64,000 nt of DNA, taken from the NCBI RefSeq assembly GCF_027498035.1, contig NZ_CP114978.1:496001-560000 (forward strand), in the 5' to 3' direction. The notes beneath the pieces are model-generated. The model searched no databases, was not told the DNA's origin, and worked only from the letters and a program-made list of their open reading frames with translations. The translations under genes and the position numbers were made by a program. Positions 7,957 to 16,454 of the stretch are shown here, in pieces; position 1 is the stretch's first letter, and each line of letters begins with the position of its first letter. This DNA comes from Pseudoxanthomonas sp. (GTDB lineage Bacteria; Pseudomonadota; Gammaproteobacteria; Xanthomonadales; Xanthomonadaceae).

Positions 7957-8026
7957 CAGGTTCATCGACCGGGCCGAGTGCCTGGTCCCGACCCGACAAA
8001 CTTTCGCTTTTTACGGAGCTAGCACC

Positions 8027-9946
8027 ATGGGCAAGATCATCGGCATCGACCTCGGCACGACCAACTCGTGCGTGGCCATCATGGACGGCGGCAAAGCCCG
8101 CGTCATCGAGAACTCGGAGGGTGACCGCACCACGCCTTCCATCGTCGCCTACACCAAGGACGGCGAAGTACTGGTCGGCGCCTCGGCCAAGCGCCAGGCC
8201 GTCACCAACCCCAAGAACACCTTCTACGCGGTGAAGCGCCTGATCGGCCGCAAGTTCACCGACGCCGAAGTGAAGAAGGACCTGGACCTGGTGCCGTACG
8301 GCATCCTGGCCCACGACAACGGCGATGCCTGGGTGTCCAGCAGCGACGGCAAGAAGATGGCGCCGCAGGAAATCTCCGCGCGCGTGCTGGAAAAGATGAA
8401 GAAGACCGCCGAAGCCTACCTGGGCGAGACGGTCACCGAAGCGGTCATCACCGTGCCGGCCTACTTCAATGACAGCCAGCGCCAGGCGACCAAGGACGCC
8501 GGCCGCATCGCCGGCCTGGACGTCAAGCGCATCATCAACGAGCCGACCGCCGCGGCCCTGGCCTATGGCCTGGACAAGGGTGACAAGCAGGACCGCAAGA
8601 TCGTGGTGTACGACCTGGGCGGCGGCACCTTCGACGTGTCGATCATCGAGATCGCCAACGTCGACGGCGAGAAGCAGTTCGAAGTGCTGGCCACCAACGG
8701 CGACACCTTCCTGGGTGGCGAAGACTTCGACGCCCGCGTCATTGACTACCTGGTGGAAGAGTTCAACAAGGACCAGGGCATCGATCTGCGCAAGGATCCG
8801 TTGGCCCTGCAGCGCCTGAAGGACGCCGCGGAGCGCGCCAAGATCGAGCTGTCCTCCAGCCAGCAGACCGAAGTGAACCTGCCGTACGTCACCGCCGACG
8901 CGTCGGGCCCGAAGCACCTGAACATCAAGCTGACCCGCGCCAAGCTGGAGTCGCTGGTCGAAGACCTGATCAAGAAGTCGATCGAGCCGTGCCGCACCGC
9001 GCTCAATGACGCCGGCCTGCGTGCCAGCGACATCGGCGAGGTGATCCTGGTCGGCGGCCAGACCCGCATGCCCAAGGTGCAGGCGGCGGTGACCGAGTTC
9101 TTCGGCAAGGAGCCGCGCAAGGACGTGAACCCCGACGAGGCCGTGGCGCTGGGCGCCGCGATCCAGGGCGGCGTGCTGGGCGGCGACGTCAAGGACGTGC
9201 TGCTGCTGGACGTCACCCCGCTGTCGCTGGGCATCGAGACCCTGGGCGGCGTGTTCACCAAGATCATCGAGAAGAACACCACCATCCCGACCAAGGCCTC
9301 GCAGACCTTCTCCACCGCGGAGGACAACCAGTCGGCCGTGACCGTGCACGTGCTGCAGGGTGAGCGCGAGCAGGCCCGCTTCAACAAGTCGCTGGCCCGC
9401 TTCGACCTGTCGGGTATCGACGCCGCGCCGCGCGGCATGCCGCAGGTGGAAGTGTCCTTCGACATCGACGCCAACGGCATCCTGCACGTGTCGGCCAAGG
9501 ACAAGAAGACCAACAAGGAACAGAAGGTCGAGATCAAGGCCGGTTCGGGCCTGTCGGACGACGAGATCGCCCGGATGGTCGCCGATGCCGAAGCGCACCG
9601 TGACGAAGACAAGAAGTTCCAGGAACTGGTCGTGGCCCGTAACCAGGCCGATGGCCTGATCCACGCCACCCGCACCGCGATCACCGAGCACGGCGCCAAG
9701 GTTGGCGGCGATGTGATCGGCAAGGTCGAGGCCGCGCTGGCCGATCTGGAAACGGCAATGAAGGGCGACGACAAGGCGCAGATCGAAGCCAAGTCCAAGA
9801 CCCTGGAAGAAGCTGGCCAGTCGCTGTACGCCGCTGCTTCGGCTGGCGAGCAGGGTGCGCCGGAAGGTGGCGCCGGGCAGGCCAACCGCGCCGCCGACGA
9901 CGTGGTGGACGCCGAGTTCACCGAGGTCAAGGACGACAAGAAGTAA
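8027..9946 (+). CDS. dnaK: Chaperone DnaK (Hsp70)
   Basis: 639 residues. The ATP-driven cytoplasmic Hsp70 folds and rescues proteins with DnaJ and GrpE. Diagnostic motifs are all present: IIGIDLGTTNSCVA at the N-terminus, VYDLGGGTFDVSIIEI, VGGQTRMPKVQAAV, the interdomain linker region DVLLLDVTPLSLGIETLGG, and the lid ending in an acidic tail with DDVVDAEFTEVKDD. It begins after its own heat-shock promoter and is followed by a strong terminator, so it can be expressed apart from grpE and dnaJ. A purine-rich GGAG lies about ten bases before the ATG. Confidence 0.99.
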   Translation: MGKIIGIDLGTTNSCVAIMDGGKARVIENSEGDRTTPSIVAYTKDGEVLVGASAKRQAVTNPKNTFYAVKRLIGRKFTDAEVKKDLDLVPYGILAHDNGDAWVSSSDGKKMAPQEISARVLEKMKKTAEAYLGETVTEAVITVPAYFNDSQRQATKDAGRIAGLDVKRIINEPTAAALAYGLDKGDKQDRKIVVYDLGGGTFDVSIIEIANVDGEKQFEVLATNGDTFLGGEDFDARVIDYLVEEFNKDQGIDLRKDPLALQRLKDAAERAKIELSSSQQTEVNLPYVTADASGPKHLNIKLTRAKLESLVEDLIKKSIEPCRTALNDAGLRASDIGEVILVGGQTRMPKVQAAVTEFFGKEPRKDVNPDEAVALGAAIQGGVLGGDVKDVLLLDVTPLSLGIETLGGVFTKIIEKNTTIPTKASQTFSTAEDNQSAVTVHVLQGEREQARFNKSLARFDLSGIDAAPRGMPQVEVSFDIDANGILHVSAKDKKTNKEQKVEIKAGSGLSDDEIARMVADAEAHRDEDKKFQELVVARNQADGLIHATRTAITEHGAKVGGDVIGKVEAALADLETAMKGDDKAQIEAKSKTLEEAGQSLYAAASAGEQGAPEGGAGQANRAADDVVDAEFTEVKDDKK

Positions 9947-9976
9947 GCGTCTGTCCACGATCGGCAACAGCTGACG

Positions 9977-10012
9977 AAGGAGCGGGGCCACGGCTTCGCT
10001 CCTTCGGCTTTT
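9977..10012 (+). terminator. Intrinsic terminator between dnaK and dnaJ
   Basis: AAGGAGCG (9977-9984) pairs with CGCTCCTT (9997-10004) and is followed by CGGCTTTT. It would end or attenuate dnaK transcripts before dnaJ, lowering the DnaJ to DnaK ratio. Confidence 0.75.
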
Positions 10013-10091
10013 CCAGCGTCGCAGGCGCGCCCGGAAGCTGGGCGTGCGGCGAGGCAGGCTTTACCCATTCAACGCAGGCTTCCATCCGGCA

Positions 10092-11231
10092 ATGAGCAAA
10101 CGCGACTATTACGAGGTCCTGGGCGTCGCCCGCACCGCCACCGACGACGAGCTGAAAAAGGCTTACCGTCGTTGCGCGATGAAGTTCCACCCTGACCGCA
10201 ACCCCGGCGATGCAACGGCCGAGGCATCGTTCAAGGAGTGCAAGGAGGCCTACGAGGTCCTGTCCGATGGCGGCAAGCGCCGCATCTACGACCAGCATGG
10301 CCACGCCGCGTTCGAACACGGCATGGGCGGTGGTGGCGGTGGTGGTGCCGGGTTCGGCGGCGCCGACATGGGCGACATCTTTGGCGACATCTTCGGCAAC
10401 ATCTTTGGCGGTGGCGCCGGTGGTGGTCGTGCCGCGCGTCGCGGGGCCGACATCGGCTACGTGATGGAGCTGGACCTGGAAGACGCGGTCGCGGGTACCG
10501 AGAAGCGCATCGAGATTCCCACGATGTCCGCCTGCGAGCCCTGCCACGGCAGCGGCTCGGAAGACGGCAAGACCGAAACCTGCACCACCTGCGCCGGCCG
10601 CGGCCAGGTCCGCATGCAGCGCGGGATCTTCACCATGCAGCAGGCCTGCCCGCATTGTGAGGGTCGCGGCCAGGTGATCCGCAATCCCTGCAAGACCTGC
10701 CACGGTGCCGGTCGGATCGAGGAAGAGCGCGTGCTGTCGGTGAAGATCCCGGCCGGCGTGGACAGCGGTGACCGTATCCGCCTGTCGGGCGAGGGCGAAG
10801 CCGGCCCGGCCGGCACGCCGGCGGGCGATCTGTACGTGGAGGTGCGCGTGCGTGAGCACGACATCTTCCAGCGCGATGGCGACGACCTGCACTGCGACGT
10901 GCCGATCCGCATTTCGCAGGCCGCGCTGGGCGACACCGTGCGCGTACCCACGCTGGGTGGCGAGGCCGAGATCCGCGTCCCGGCCGAAACCCAGACCGGC
11001 AAGCTGTTCCGCCTGCGCGGCAAGGGTGTCAAGTCGGTGCGCAGCCGCTCCACCGGCGACTTGTTCTGCAAGGTCGTGGTGGAAACCCCGGTCAACCTGA
11101 CCGCCGAACAGCGCGAGCTGCTGCAGAAGTTCGAGACCACCTTCGTGGGTGAAGACGCGCGCAAGCACTCACCCAAGTCGGCCACGTTCCTGGACGGGGT
11201 CAAGGGTTTCTGGGACCGGATGACGTCCTGA
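10092..11231 (+). CDS. dnaJ: Chaperone DnaJ (Hsp40)
   Basis: 379 residues, type I J-protein. The J domain holds YYEVLGVARTATDDELKKAY and the HPD motif in KFHPDRNPGD. A glycine/phenylalanine-rich linker follows (about residues 77-120), then four CxxCxGxG-type zinc repeats (CEPCHGSGSE, CTTCAGRG, CPHCEGRG, CKTCHGAG) and the C-terminal substrate-binding barrel. It stimulates DnaK ATPase and delivers substrates. The ATG at 10092 fits the conserved start MSKRDYYEVLG. It is separated from dnaK by 145 bases including a terminator, and no clear Shine-Dalgarno or promoter was recognised just before it. Its own terminator follows. Confidence 0.98.
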   Translation: MSKRDYYEVLGVARTATDDELKKAYRRCAMKFHPDRNPGDATAEASFKECKEAYEVLSDGGKRRIYDQHGHAAFEHGMGGGGGGGAGFGGADMGDIFGDIFGNIFGGGAGGGRAARRGADIGYVMELDLEDAVAGTEKRIEIPTMSACEPCHGSGSEDGKTETCTTCAGRGQVRMQRGIFTMQQACPHCEGRGQVIRNPCKTCHGAGRIEEERVLSVKIPAGVDSGDRIRLSGEGEAGPAGTPAGDLYVEVRVREHDIFQRDGDDLHCDVPIRISQAALGDTVRVPTLGGEAEIRVPAETQTGKLFRLRGKGVKSVRSRSTGDLFCKVVVETPVNLTAEQRELLQKFETTFVGEDARKHSPKSATFLDGVKGFWDRMTS

Positions 11232-11260
11232 CCTGCCTGGCCTCTGGCGGATGACGATGA

Positions 11261-11287
11261 AGCGACCTGGTGACAGGTCGCTTTTTT
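11261..11287 (+). terminator. Strong intrinsic terminator after dnaJ
   Basis: A perfect 9-bp stem, AGCGACCTG (11261-11269) with CAGGTCGCT (11274-11282), a 4-base loop and six consecutive T residues. It closes the heat-shock cluster. Confidence 0.92.
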
Positions 11288-11401
11288 CGTTGTGGCCGGC
11301 GTGATCAGGCGTTGCATCGGTTCCGCTGGAAGTTCGTCGGCCGCCTTGGCATGCTGCCTCACCGCCCGGACCGGGCGGCCATGGATGCCAAGGGGCAGGG
11401 A

Positions 11402-13273
11402 ATGTTCAAAGGAATGCATCGATGCCTGACGGTGATGGCGCTGGCCTGGCTCGCGCCGGCACATGCTAAGGAACAGCCGCTGCAGGTCGAGCACGAACGC
11501 GTCAATTACCTCGTGCAGGCCGACGGCACCTTCGTGATCGAGCGCGAGGTTGCGGTCAAGGTGCTGCTGGAGAGTGGACTGGAGGCGGCGCGCGATGCAT
11601 CGGTGGACTACAGCACCAGCATCCAGACCGCCAAGGTGACTGCCGCCTACACCTTGAAGGCTGACGGTCGGCGCATCGATGCGCCGCCGGGAAATTTCCA
11701 GGTCAACGCCAGCGCCGGCCGCGATGGCGATTCGCCGTTCTATTCCGACCAGACGGTGCTCTCGGTGGTATTTCCCAGCCTGGCCGTCGGAGATACCACG
11801 GTCTTCGCCTATCGGGTGGAGGCACTCAAGCCGATGTTTCCGGGGCAGTTCTCGATCATCAACAGCTACAACCCGGCCACCTACTACGGCCAGGTCGAGG
11901 TGAATTTCGACCTGCCTGCGTCCATGTCAGTGCAGCATCAGGCCTGGCAGATGCTGCAGGATGACGAGCAGACCCACGGCGACCGTCGTCAGCTCCGTTG
12001 GCGCTGGAAGAACACCGCGCCGGTCGACCCGGAAGCACTGCGCGACAGCACCTTCGATGTCGAGCGCTATCCAGGTTATGCGGTATCGACGTTCGCCAAC
12101 TACGCCCAGATCGCGCAGGCCTATGGCGCGGAGGCTTCGCCCAAAGCGATTCCCGACGCCAAGGTGCGAGCGTTGGCACGACAGACCGTCGGCAAGGAGA
12201 AGGATCCGCGCCAGCGCGCTCGGCTGCTGTATGAGTGGGTCTCGCGCAACATTTCCTATGCCGGTAACTGCATCGGGCTGGGGGCGGTAGTGCCACGTGA
12301 CCTGGACGTGATGCTGGAGAACCACATGGGCGACTGCAAGGATCATGCGACCCTGCTGCAGGCCCTGCTGAAAGCCGAGGGCATCGACAGCACCCAGGCG
12401 CTGGTCAACGCCGGTAGCGCCTACCGCCTGCCGTCCGTGCCGGTGGCTTCGGTCGTCAACCACGTCATCAATTACATTCCGGCGTTCGATCTCTACCTGG
12501 ATTCCACCGCCGGCAACGTGCCCTTCGGGACATTGCCATCGGCGGTGGCCGGCAAGCCTGTGTTGCTGGTGGAGGGGCATGATGACAGTCGGCGCACGCC
12601 TGTCACGGCAGCCAGCGGGAACTGGCAACGCACCCGGACCGTGGCCGATATCGCGCTGGATGGCTCGGTGCACACGCGCATGCGGGTTGAGCTGGGAGGC
12701 GCCATGGCGTCCGGATTACGGGAACAGTTCCGCCAGCTGCAGCCCGAGGACGTGGACAAGCTGGTCAGCACCTTCTTCCGTGGCATGGGCCTGAGTGCGA
12801 CGGGGAAGGTCCGCTATGAGGATCCGCAGGCGTTGTCGGACAGCTTCTGGGTCGAAGCCGATTTCGATGTGCAGTCGCTGCTGACGGTACCGGGTGGCAT
12901 GACGCTGTCGCCGTGGTTCATGGCGACGACACCCATCTCGCAAATAGTGCGCAGCCAGGCCGGCATGGCCGAAGTGCCGGAGGGCGAAAGCAGCTGCGGT
13001 GGCCTGCGGGCCGAGGAGGATTACATCTTCCGCCTTGCGGCAGGACTGCATGCCGCCGCCCTGCCGCCGGCGCTGCTGGTGGAGGAGGGCAACCTGACCT
13101 ACCGCGCCGAGGTCCTGCAGCAGGGACGCGAGGTGACGTTGCGACGTGTTTTCGACGACCGCACGCCTGGCCCGACCTGTTCGGCGGACTACAACCAGGC
13201 GCTTGCCGCGGTGCTGCGTCGTATCGTCCCGAATGTGAAGGCGCAGGTGGTGCTGCTCCCGGACGTGCAGTGA
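11402..13273 (+). CDS. Exported DUF3857 / transglutaminase-like protein
   Basis: 623 residues. A signal peptide is likely (hydrophobic LTVMALAWLAPAHA, cleavage after AHA). The first half is a DUF3857-type beta domain (ERVNYLVQADGTFVIEREV). The second is a transglutaminase-like core with a plausible Cys-His-Asp triad: Cys312 in GDCKDHATLL, His354 in VNHVINY and Asp367 in LYLDSTA. Members are periplasmic or surface proteins of unknown substrate, often next to cell-envelope genes. The ATG at 11402 is chosen for the signal peptide; the ATG at 11414 is also possible. It is a single-gene unit, bounded by the dnaJ terminator and by a terminator that overlaps the next start codon. Confidence 0.85.
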   Translation: MFKGMHRCLTVMALAWLAPAHAKEQPLQVEHERVNYLVQADGTFVIEREVAVKVLLESGLEAARDASVDYSTSIQTAKVTAAYTLKADGRRIDAPPGNFQVNASAGRDGDSPFYSDQTVLSVVFPSLAVGDTTVFAYRVEALKPMFPGQFSIINSYNPATYYGQVEVNFDLPASMSVQHQAWQMLQDDEQTHGDRRQLRWRWKNTAPVDPEALRDSTFDVERYPGYAVSTFANYAQIAQAYGAEASPKAIPDAKVRALARQTVGKEKDPRQRARLLYEWVSRNISYAGNCIGLGAVVPRDLDVMLENHMGDCKDHATLLQALLKAEGIDSTQALVNAGSAYRLPSVPVASVVNHVINYIPAFDLYLDSTAGNVPFGTLPSAVAGKPVLLVEGHDDSRRTPVTAASGNWQRTRTVADIALDGSVHTRMRVELGGAMASGLREQFRQLQPEDVDKLVSTFFRGMGLSATGKVRYEDPQALSDSFWVEADFDVQSLLTVPGGMTLSPWFMATTPISQIVRSQAGMAEVPEGESSCGGLRAEEDYIFRLAAGLHAAALPPALLVEEGNLTYRAEVLQQGREVTLRRVFDDRTPGPTCSADYNQALAAVLRRIVPNVKAQVVLLPDVQ

Positions 13274-13332
13274 CCAACTGACGGGATCGCAGCCGCTGCC
13301 GGCCCGGGTCGGCTGCAGCCAAGGCATAGAAT

Positions 13333-13363
13333 GACGCCCGGTTTCCCCGGGCGTCTTTCTTTT
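13333..13363 (+). terminator. Intrinsic terminator overlapping the start of the next gene
   Basis: GACGCCCGG (13333-13341) pairs perfectly with CCGGGCGTC (13347-13355) around a TTTCC loop, then TTTCTTTT. The last two T residues are the first two bases of the TTG start codon of the following dehydrogenase gene. Confidence 0.85.
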
Positions 13364-14957
13364 GCACACATCGTCTCCTGTCATCGGCATCGTCGGTAGC
13401 GCTGGCGCGTATGGGCGCTGGCTCGCGAGGTTCTTGCAACAGCACCTTGGCCTGCGGGTGATCGGCCACGATCCGGCCGATCCGGACTCGCACCCGCCTG
13501 AAGCCTTGATCGACCAGGCGCAGGTGCTGATCTTCAGTGCGCCGATCCGCATGACTGCCGGCCTGATCCGCGATTACGCACGCCTGGCCGCTGGTCGCGA
13601 GCGCGGCCAGCTGTGGATGGACTTGACCTCGATCAAGACCGGGCCGGTCGCGGCGATGCTGGAATCGCAGGCCGAAGTCGTGGGCCTGCACCCGATGTCC
13701 GCGCCGCCCAAGACACCGACCCTCAAGGGCCGGCCGATGGTGGTCTGCGAGGCGCGACTCGATGCCTGGCGCCCATGGCTGCAGACCTTGCTGGATGCGC
13801 TGGAAGCCCAGTGCGTGCGGACCACGCCGCAGCACCATGACCAGGTGATGGCGCTGGTGCAGGCGTTGGTCCACGCCGGGCACCTGGCCCAGGCCGGCGT
13901 GTTGCGCCGCTATGCGGGGCAGGTGGGTTCGCTGGCGGAGTTGTTCCCGTACCGCTCGGCCTCGTTCGAAATGGACGGCGCGATGATCTCGCGCATCCTC
14001 TCGCTCAATCCGGCGATCTACGAGGACATCCAGTTCGGCAACCCGCATGTCCCGGGCGTGCTGGACGCGCTCGTGGAAGAGTTGTCCGGCCTGCGTGACC
14101 AGGTGGGCGCAGGCGATGAGGCGGCGCGCGCTGCGTTCCGCCAGCACATGCTGGCCGACAACAAGGCGGCGGTCGGTGCCGAGGCATTGGCCGACGGCAA
14201 TTACCGCTTCGAACGCATCGGCTACCTGCTCGCCGACCTGGCTGAACCGTGCAGCCTGTCGGTGCACCTGCCGCTGGACCAGCCCGGCTCGCTGCGCGCG
14301 ATGCTGCATGTGTTCGAACGACACGGGGTGAGCATTGCCTCGCTGCATTCGCTGCGCAACCCGGCCGGCGAAGTGCATTTCCGCCTCGGCTTCGATAGCG
14401 GTACCGATCTGGTTGCACTGGCTGCGGCCGCCGACGAGGTGGACGCCAGCGGTATCGGCAGGGTGCTGGATCGCAACGTGTTTGCCGCCAAGGTCGAAAC
14501 GCCATCGGCAAGGATCGGGATTGCCGACCTGCAGCGCCGGCCGGCGACCGAGGCCGACATCGAAGGCTTGCTCGCCTTGCGCGAAGCCACGATGCGCGAG
14601 CACATGCTCAACTCGGGCGTTGATGCGTCGGCCGAAAGCATGCGCAGACGCCTGCTCAAGGGCTACGAACATGCCAGGGTGCTGCTGCACCAGGGCCGCA
14701 TTGCCGGCCTGCTGAAGCTGGATCGCAGCGGCGCGGACTACGTGGTCATGCAGATCCAGGTGGCGCCCGAACTGCAGGGGCATGGGCTGGGCAAGACGCT
14801 GCTGCTGGAGTACATCGAAGAGGCGCGCAGTGTCGGCAAGGACGTGACCCTGCACGTACTCAAGGCCAATCCGGCGCGCGGGCTGTACGAGCGGCTGGGC
14901 TTCGTGGTGGAGGGTGAGGACGCTGAAGAGTTCCACATGCGGCTGTCGATGCATTGA
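13362..14957 (+). CDS. tyrA: Prephenate dehydrogenase - ACT - GNAT acetyltransferase three-domain protein
   Basis: 531 residues. Residues 1-290 are a TyrA-type dehydrogenase (tyrosine synthesis): Rossmann motif GIVGSAGAYGRW and the active-site region GLHPMSAPPK. Residues about 294-372 form an ACT regulatory domain (LDQPGSLRAMLHVFERHGVS), expected to bind an aromatic amino acid. Residues about 393-531 are a GNAT acyltransferase with the acyl-CoA motif Gln472-GHGLG and the C-terminal ARGLYERLGF. The only start that keeps the nucleotide-binding strand is the TTG at 13362; an in-frame stop lies at 13332-13334. That TTG sits in the T-tract of the upstream terminator, so translation may be weak or use another signal. 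What the GNAT domain acetylates is unknown. Confidence 0.88.
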   Translation: MHTSSPVIGIVGSAGAYGRWLARFLQQHLGLRVIGHDPADPDSHPPEALIDQAQVLIFSAPIRMTAGLIRDYARLAAGRERGQLWMDLTSIKTGPVAAMLESQAEVVGLHPMSAPPKTPTLKGRPMVVCEARLDAWRPWLQTLLDALEAQCVRTTPQHHDQVMALVQALVHAGHLAQAGVLRRYAGQVGSLAELFPYRSASFEMDGAMISRILSLNPAIYEDIQFGNPHVPGVLDALVEELSGLRDQVGAGDEAARAAFRQHMLADNKAAVGAEALADGNYRFERIGYLLADLAEPCSLSVHLPLDQPGSLRAMLHVFERHGVSIASLHSLRNPAGEVHFRLGFDSGTDLVALAAAADEVDASGIGRVLDRNVFAAKVETPSARIGIADLQRRPATEADIEGLLALREATMREHMLNSGVDASAESMRRRLLKGYEHARVLLHQGRIAGLLKLDRSGADYVVMQIQVAPELQGHGLGKTLLLEYIEEARSVGKDVTLHVLKANPARGLYERLGFVVEGEDAEEFHMRLSMH

Positions 14958-14968
14958 GTCGCGTGGCC

Positions 14969-15019
14969 AACTTCATCCACAGAAGCTGTGGATGAAGTTC
15001 CGCACAAACCTGTGGACAA
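14969..15019. repeat. Perfect 14-bp hairpin plus DnaA-box-like sites
   Basis: AACTTCATCCACAG (14969-14982) and CTGTGGATGAAGTT (14986-14999) are exact inverted copies around a 3-base loop. A related half, CTGTGGACAACTT, follows at 15010-15022. The hairpin has no T-tract, so it is a poor intrinsic terminator. Three nonamers (14973-14981, 14987-14995, 15011-15019) each differ from the DnaA box TTATCCACA or its TTWTNCACA form at one position. The remaining bases up to 15238 hold no gene that could be recognised. Confidence 0.6.
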
Positions 15020-15238
15020 CTTTTGCAGGCCGCGCGGGGCAAGGATCTCCACCGGTTTGATCAAATTTTCGCCAACAAGGGCGATTGGCCGGCTTGTCGT
15101 CGAAGTGCCAGCACGCCGGTGGCGCGACGTGGTTGAAAACGCCCGAGGCCGATGCTGGGAGGGTCGCTGCTTTTCCGCACAACTCGGGCTGCGGATTCGT
15201 GCAGGCGCTTCCTGCAGGCTGCGCGGTATCCTTGGCCG

Positions 15239-16444
15239 ATGAATACCCAGATCACCCTGTCCCAGCGCGCCCTGGCCCTGACCAGTTCGGCGATCCGCGA
15301 AATCCTCAAAGTGACCGAGCGCCCGGAGGTGATTTCCTTCGCCGGCGGCCTGCCGTCCGGCTCGACGTTCCCGGTCGAGCGCATGCGTGAGGCCACGCTC
15401 AAGGTCCTGGCCGATGCGCCGCAGGCCGCGCTGCAGTACGGACCGACCGAAGGCTATCTGCCGCTACGCGAGTGGGTGGCCGCGCGGCTGGCCCGCAATG
15501 GCGCGCCGGTGAGTGCGGCCAATGTACTGATCGTCACCGGCTCGCAGCAGGGCCTGGACCTGCTGGGCAAGACCCTGATCGACGAGGGCAGCAAGGTGCT
15601 GGTGGAAACGCCGAGCTACCTGGGTGCGTTGCAGTCGTTCTCGCTGTTCCGCCCGCAGTTCACGAGCATGCCGTCGGACGACGAGGGTATCGACACCGAT
15701 GCGCTGACCCCGGAGCTGCTGGACGGCGCGCGCTTCATGTACTGCCTGCCGAATTTCCAGAATCCCACCGGCAAGCGCATGCCGCTGGAGCGTCGCAAGG
15801 CACTGGTGGCCAAGGCGCTGGCTGCCGGCGTGCCGGTGGTCGAAGACGATCCGTACGGCGAACTGAGCTATGGCGGCGAACTGCTGCCCAGCCTGCTGTC
15901 GCTCAATCCCGAAGGCGGCATCTACATGGGCTCGTTCTCCAAGATCCTGGCGCCGGGCCTGCGCCTGGGTTATGTGGTCGCGCCCGAGCCGCTGTATTCC
16001 AAGCTGGTCCAGGCCAAGCAGGCCACCGACCTGCACACGCCGTCGTTCACCCAGCGCATCGTCTACGAAACCATCCAGGACGATTTCCTGGAAGCGCACA
16101 TCCCAACTATCCGTGATCTCTACGGCAGCCAGTGCCAGCTGATGCTGGCTGCGCTTGAACAATATTTCCCGGTCGAAGCGCAGTGGACCAGGCCTGATGG
16201 CGGCATGTTCATCTGGGTCACCCTGCCCAAGGGCGTCGACACCACCCGGCTGCTGGCCAAGGCGATCGCGCAGAACGTGGCCTTCGTGCCGGGCGCGCCG
16301 TTCTACGCCAACGACCCGCAGGTCAACACGCTGCGGCTGTCGTTCGTGACCGTGCCGGCGGCCAGGATCGAAGCGGGCATGAAGATCCTGGGTGAGCTGG
16401 TGAAAGCCGAGATCGCCGCGCTGCCTGCCGCCGTCGCGGCCTGA
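15239..16444 (+). CDS. PLP-dependent aminotransferase, class I/II (LysN / 2-aminoadipate aminotransferase type)
   Basis: 401 residues of the fold-type I aminotransferase family. Visible features: ISFAGGLPSGSTFPVE at the N-terminus, LQYGPTEGYLPLREWVA, the aspartate of VVEDDPYGELSY and the PLP-binding Lys235 in GSFSKILAPGLRLGY. This subgroup includes LysN, aromatic and 2-aminoadipate aminotransferases and is related to the catalytic half of MocR regulators; the exact substrate cannot be read from sequence. The ATG at 15239 is chosen because similarity begins at MNTQITLS. The gene ends ten bases before dapB, so the two are probably co-transcribed, which suggests a role in amino-acid metabolism. 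Confidence 0.88.
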   Translation: MNTQITLSQRALALTSSAIREILKVTERPEVISFAGGLPSGSTFPVERMREATLKVLADAPQAALQYGPTEGYLPLREWVAARLARNGAPVSAANVLIVTGSQQGLDLLGKTLIDEGSKVLVETPSYLGALQSFSLFRPQFTSMPSDDEGIDTDALTPELLDGARFMYCLPNFQNPTGKRMPLERRKALVAKALAAGVPVVEDDPYGELSYGGELLPSLLSLNPEGGIYMGSFSKILAPGLRLGYVVAPEPLYSKLVQAKQATDLHTPSFTQRIVYETIQDDFLEAHIPTIRDLYGSQCQLMLAALEQYFPVEAQWTRPDGGMFIWVTLPKGVDTTRLLAKAIAQNVAFVPGAPFYANDPQVNTLRLSFVTVPAARIEAGMKILGELVKAEIAALPAAVAA

Positions 16445-16454
16445 GGAAGAACCA

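Noticed and set aside
7976..8026. GAGTGCC ... GCTAGCACC near the dnaK start, resembling CIRCE halves
   Set aside because: The halves are in the opposite order to CIRCE (TTAGCACTC-N9-GAGTGCTAA), the spacing is wrong, and each has mismatches.
8746..10068. Long minus-strand open frames opposite dnaK, and others opposite cheA, acnB and the chemoreceptors
   Set aside because: No family similarity; their composition is that of codon-position shadows of the real genes.
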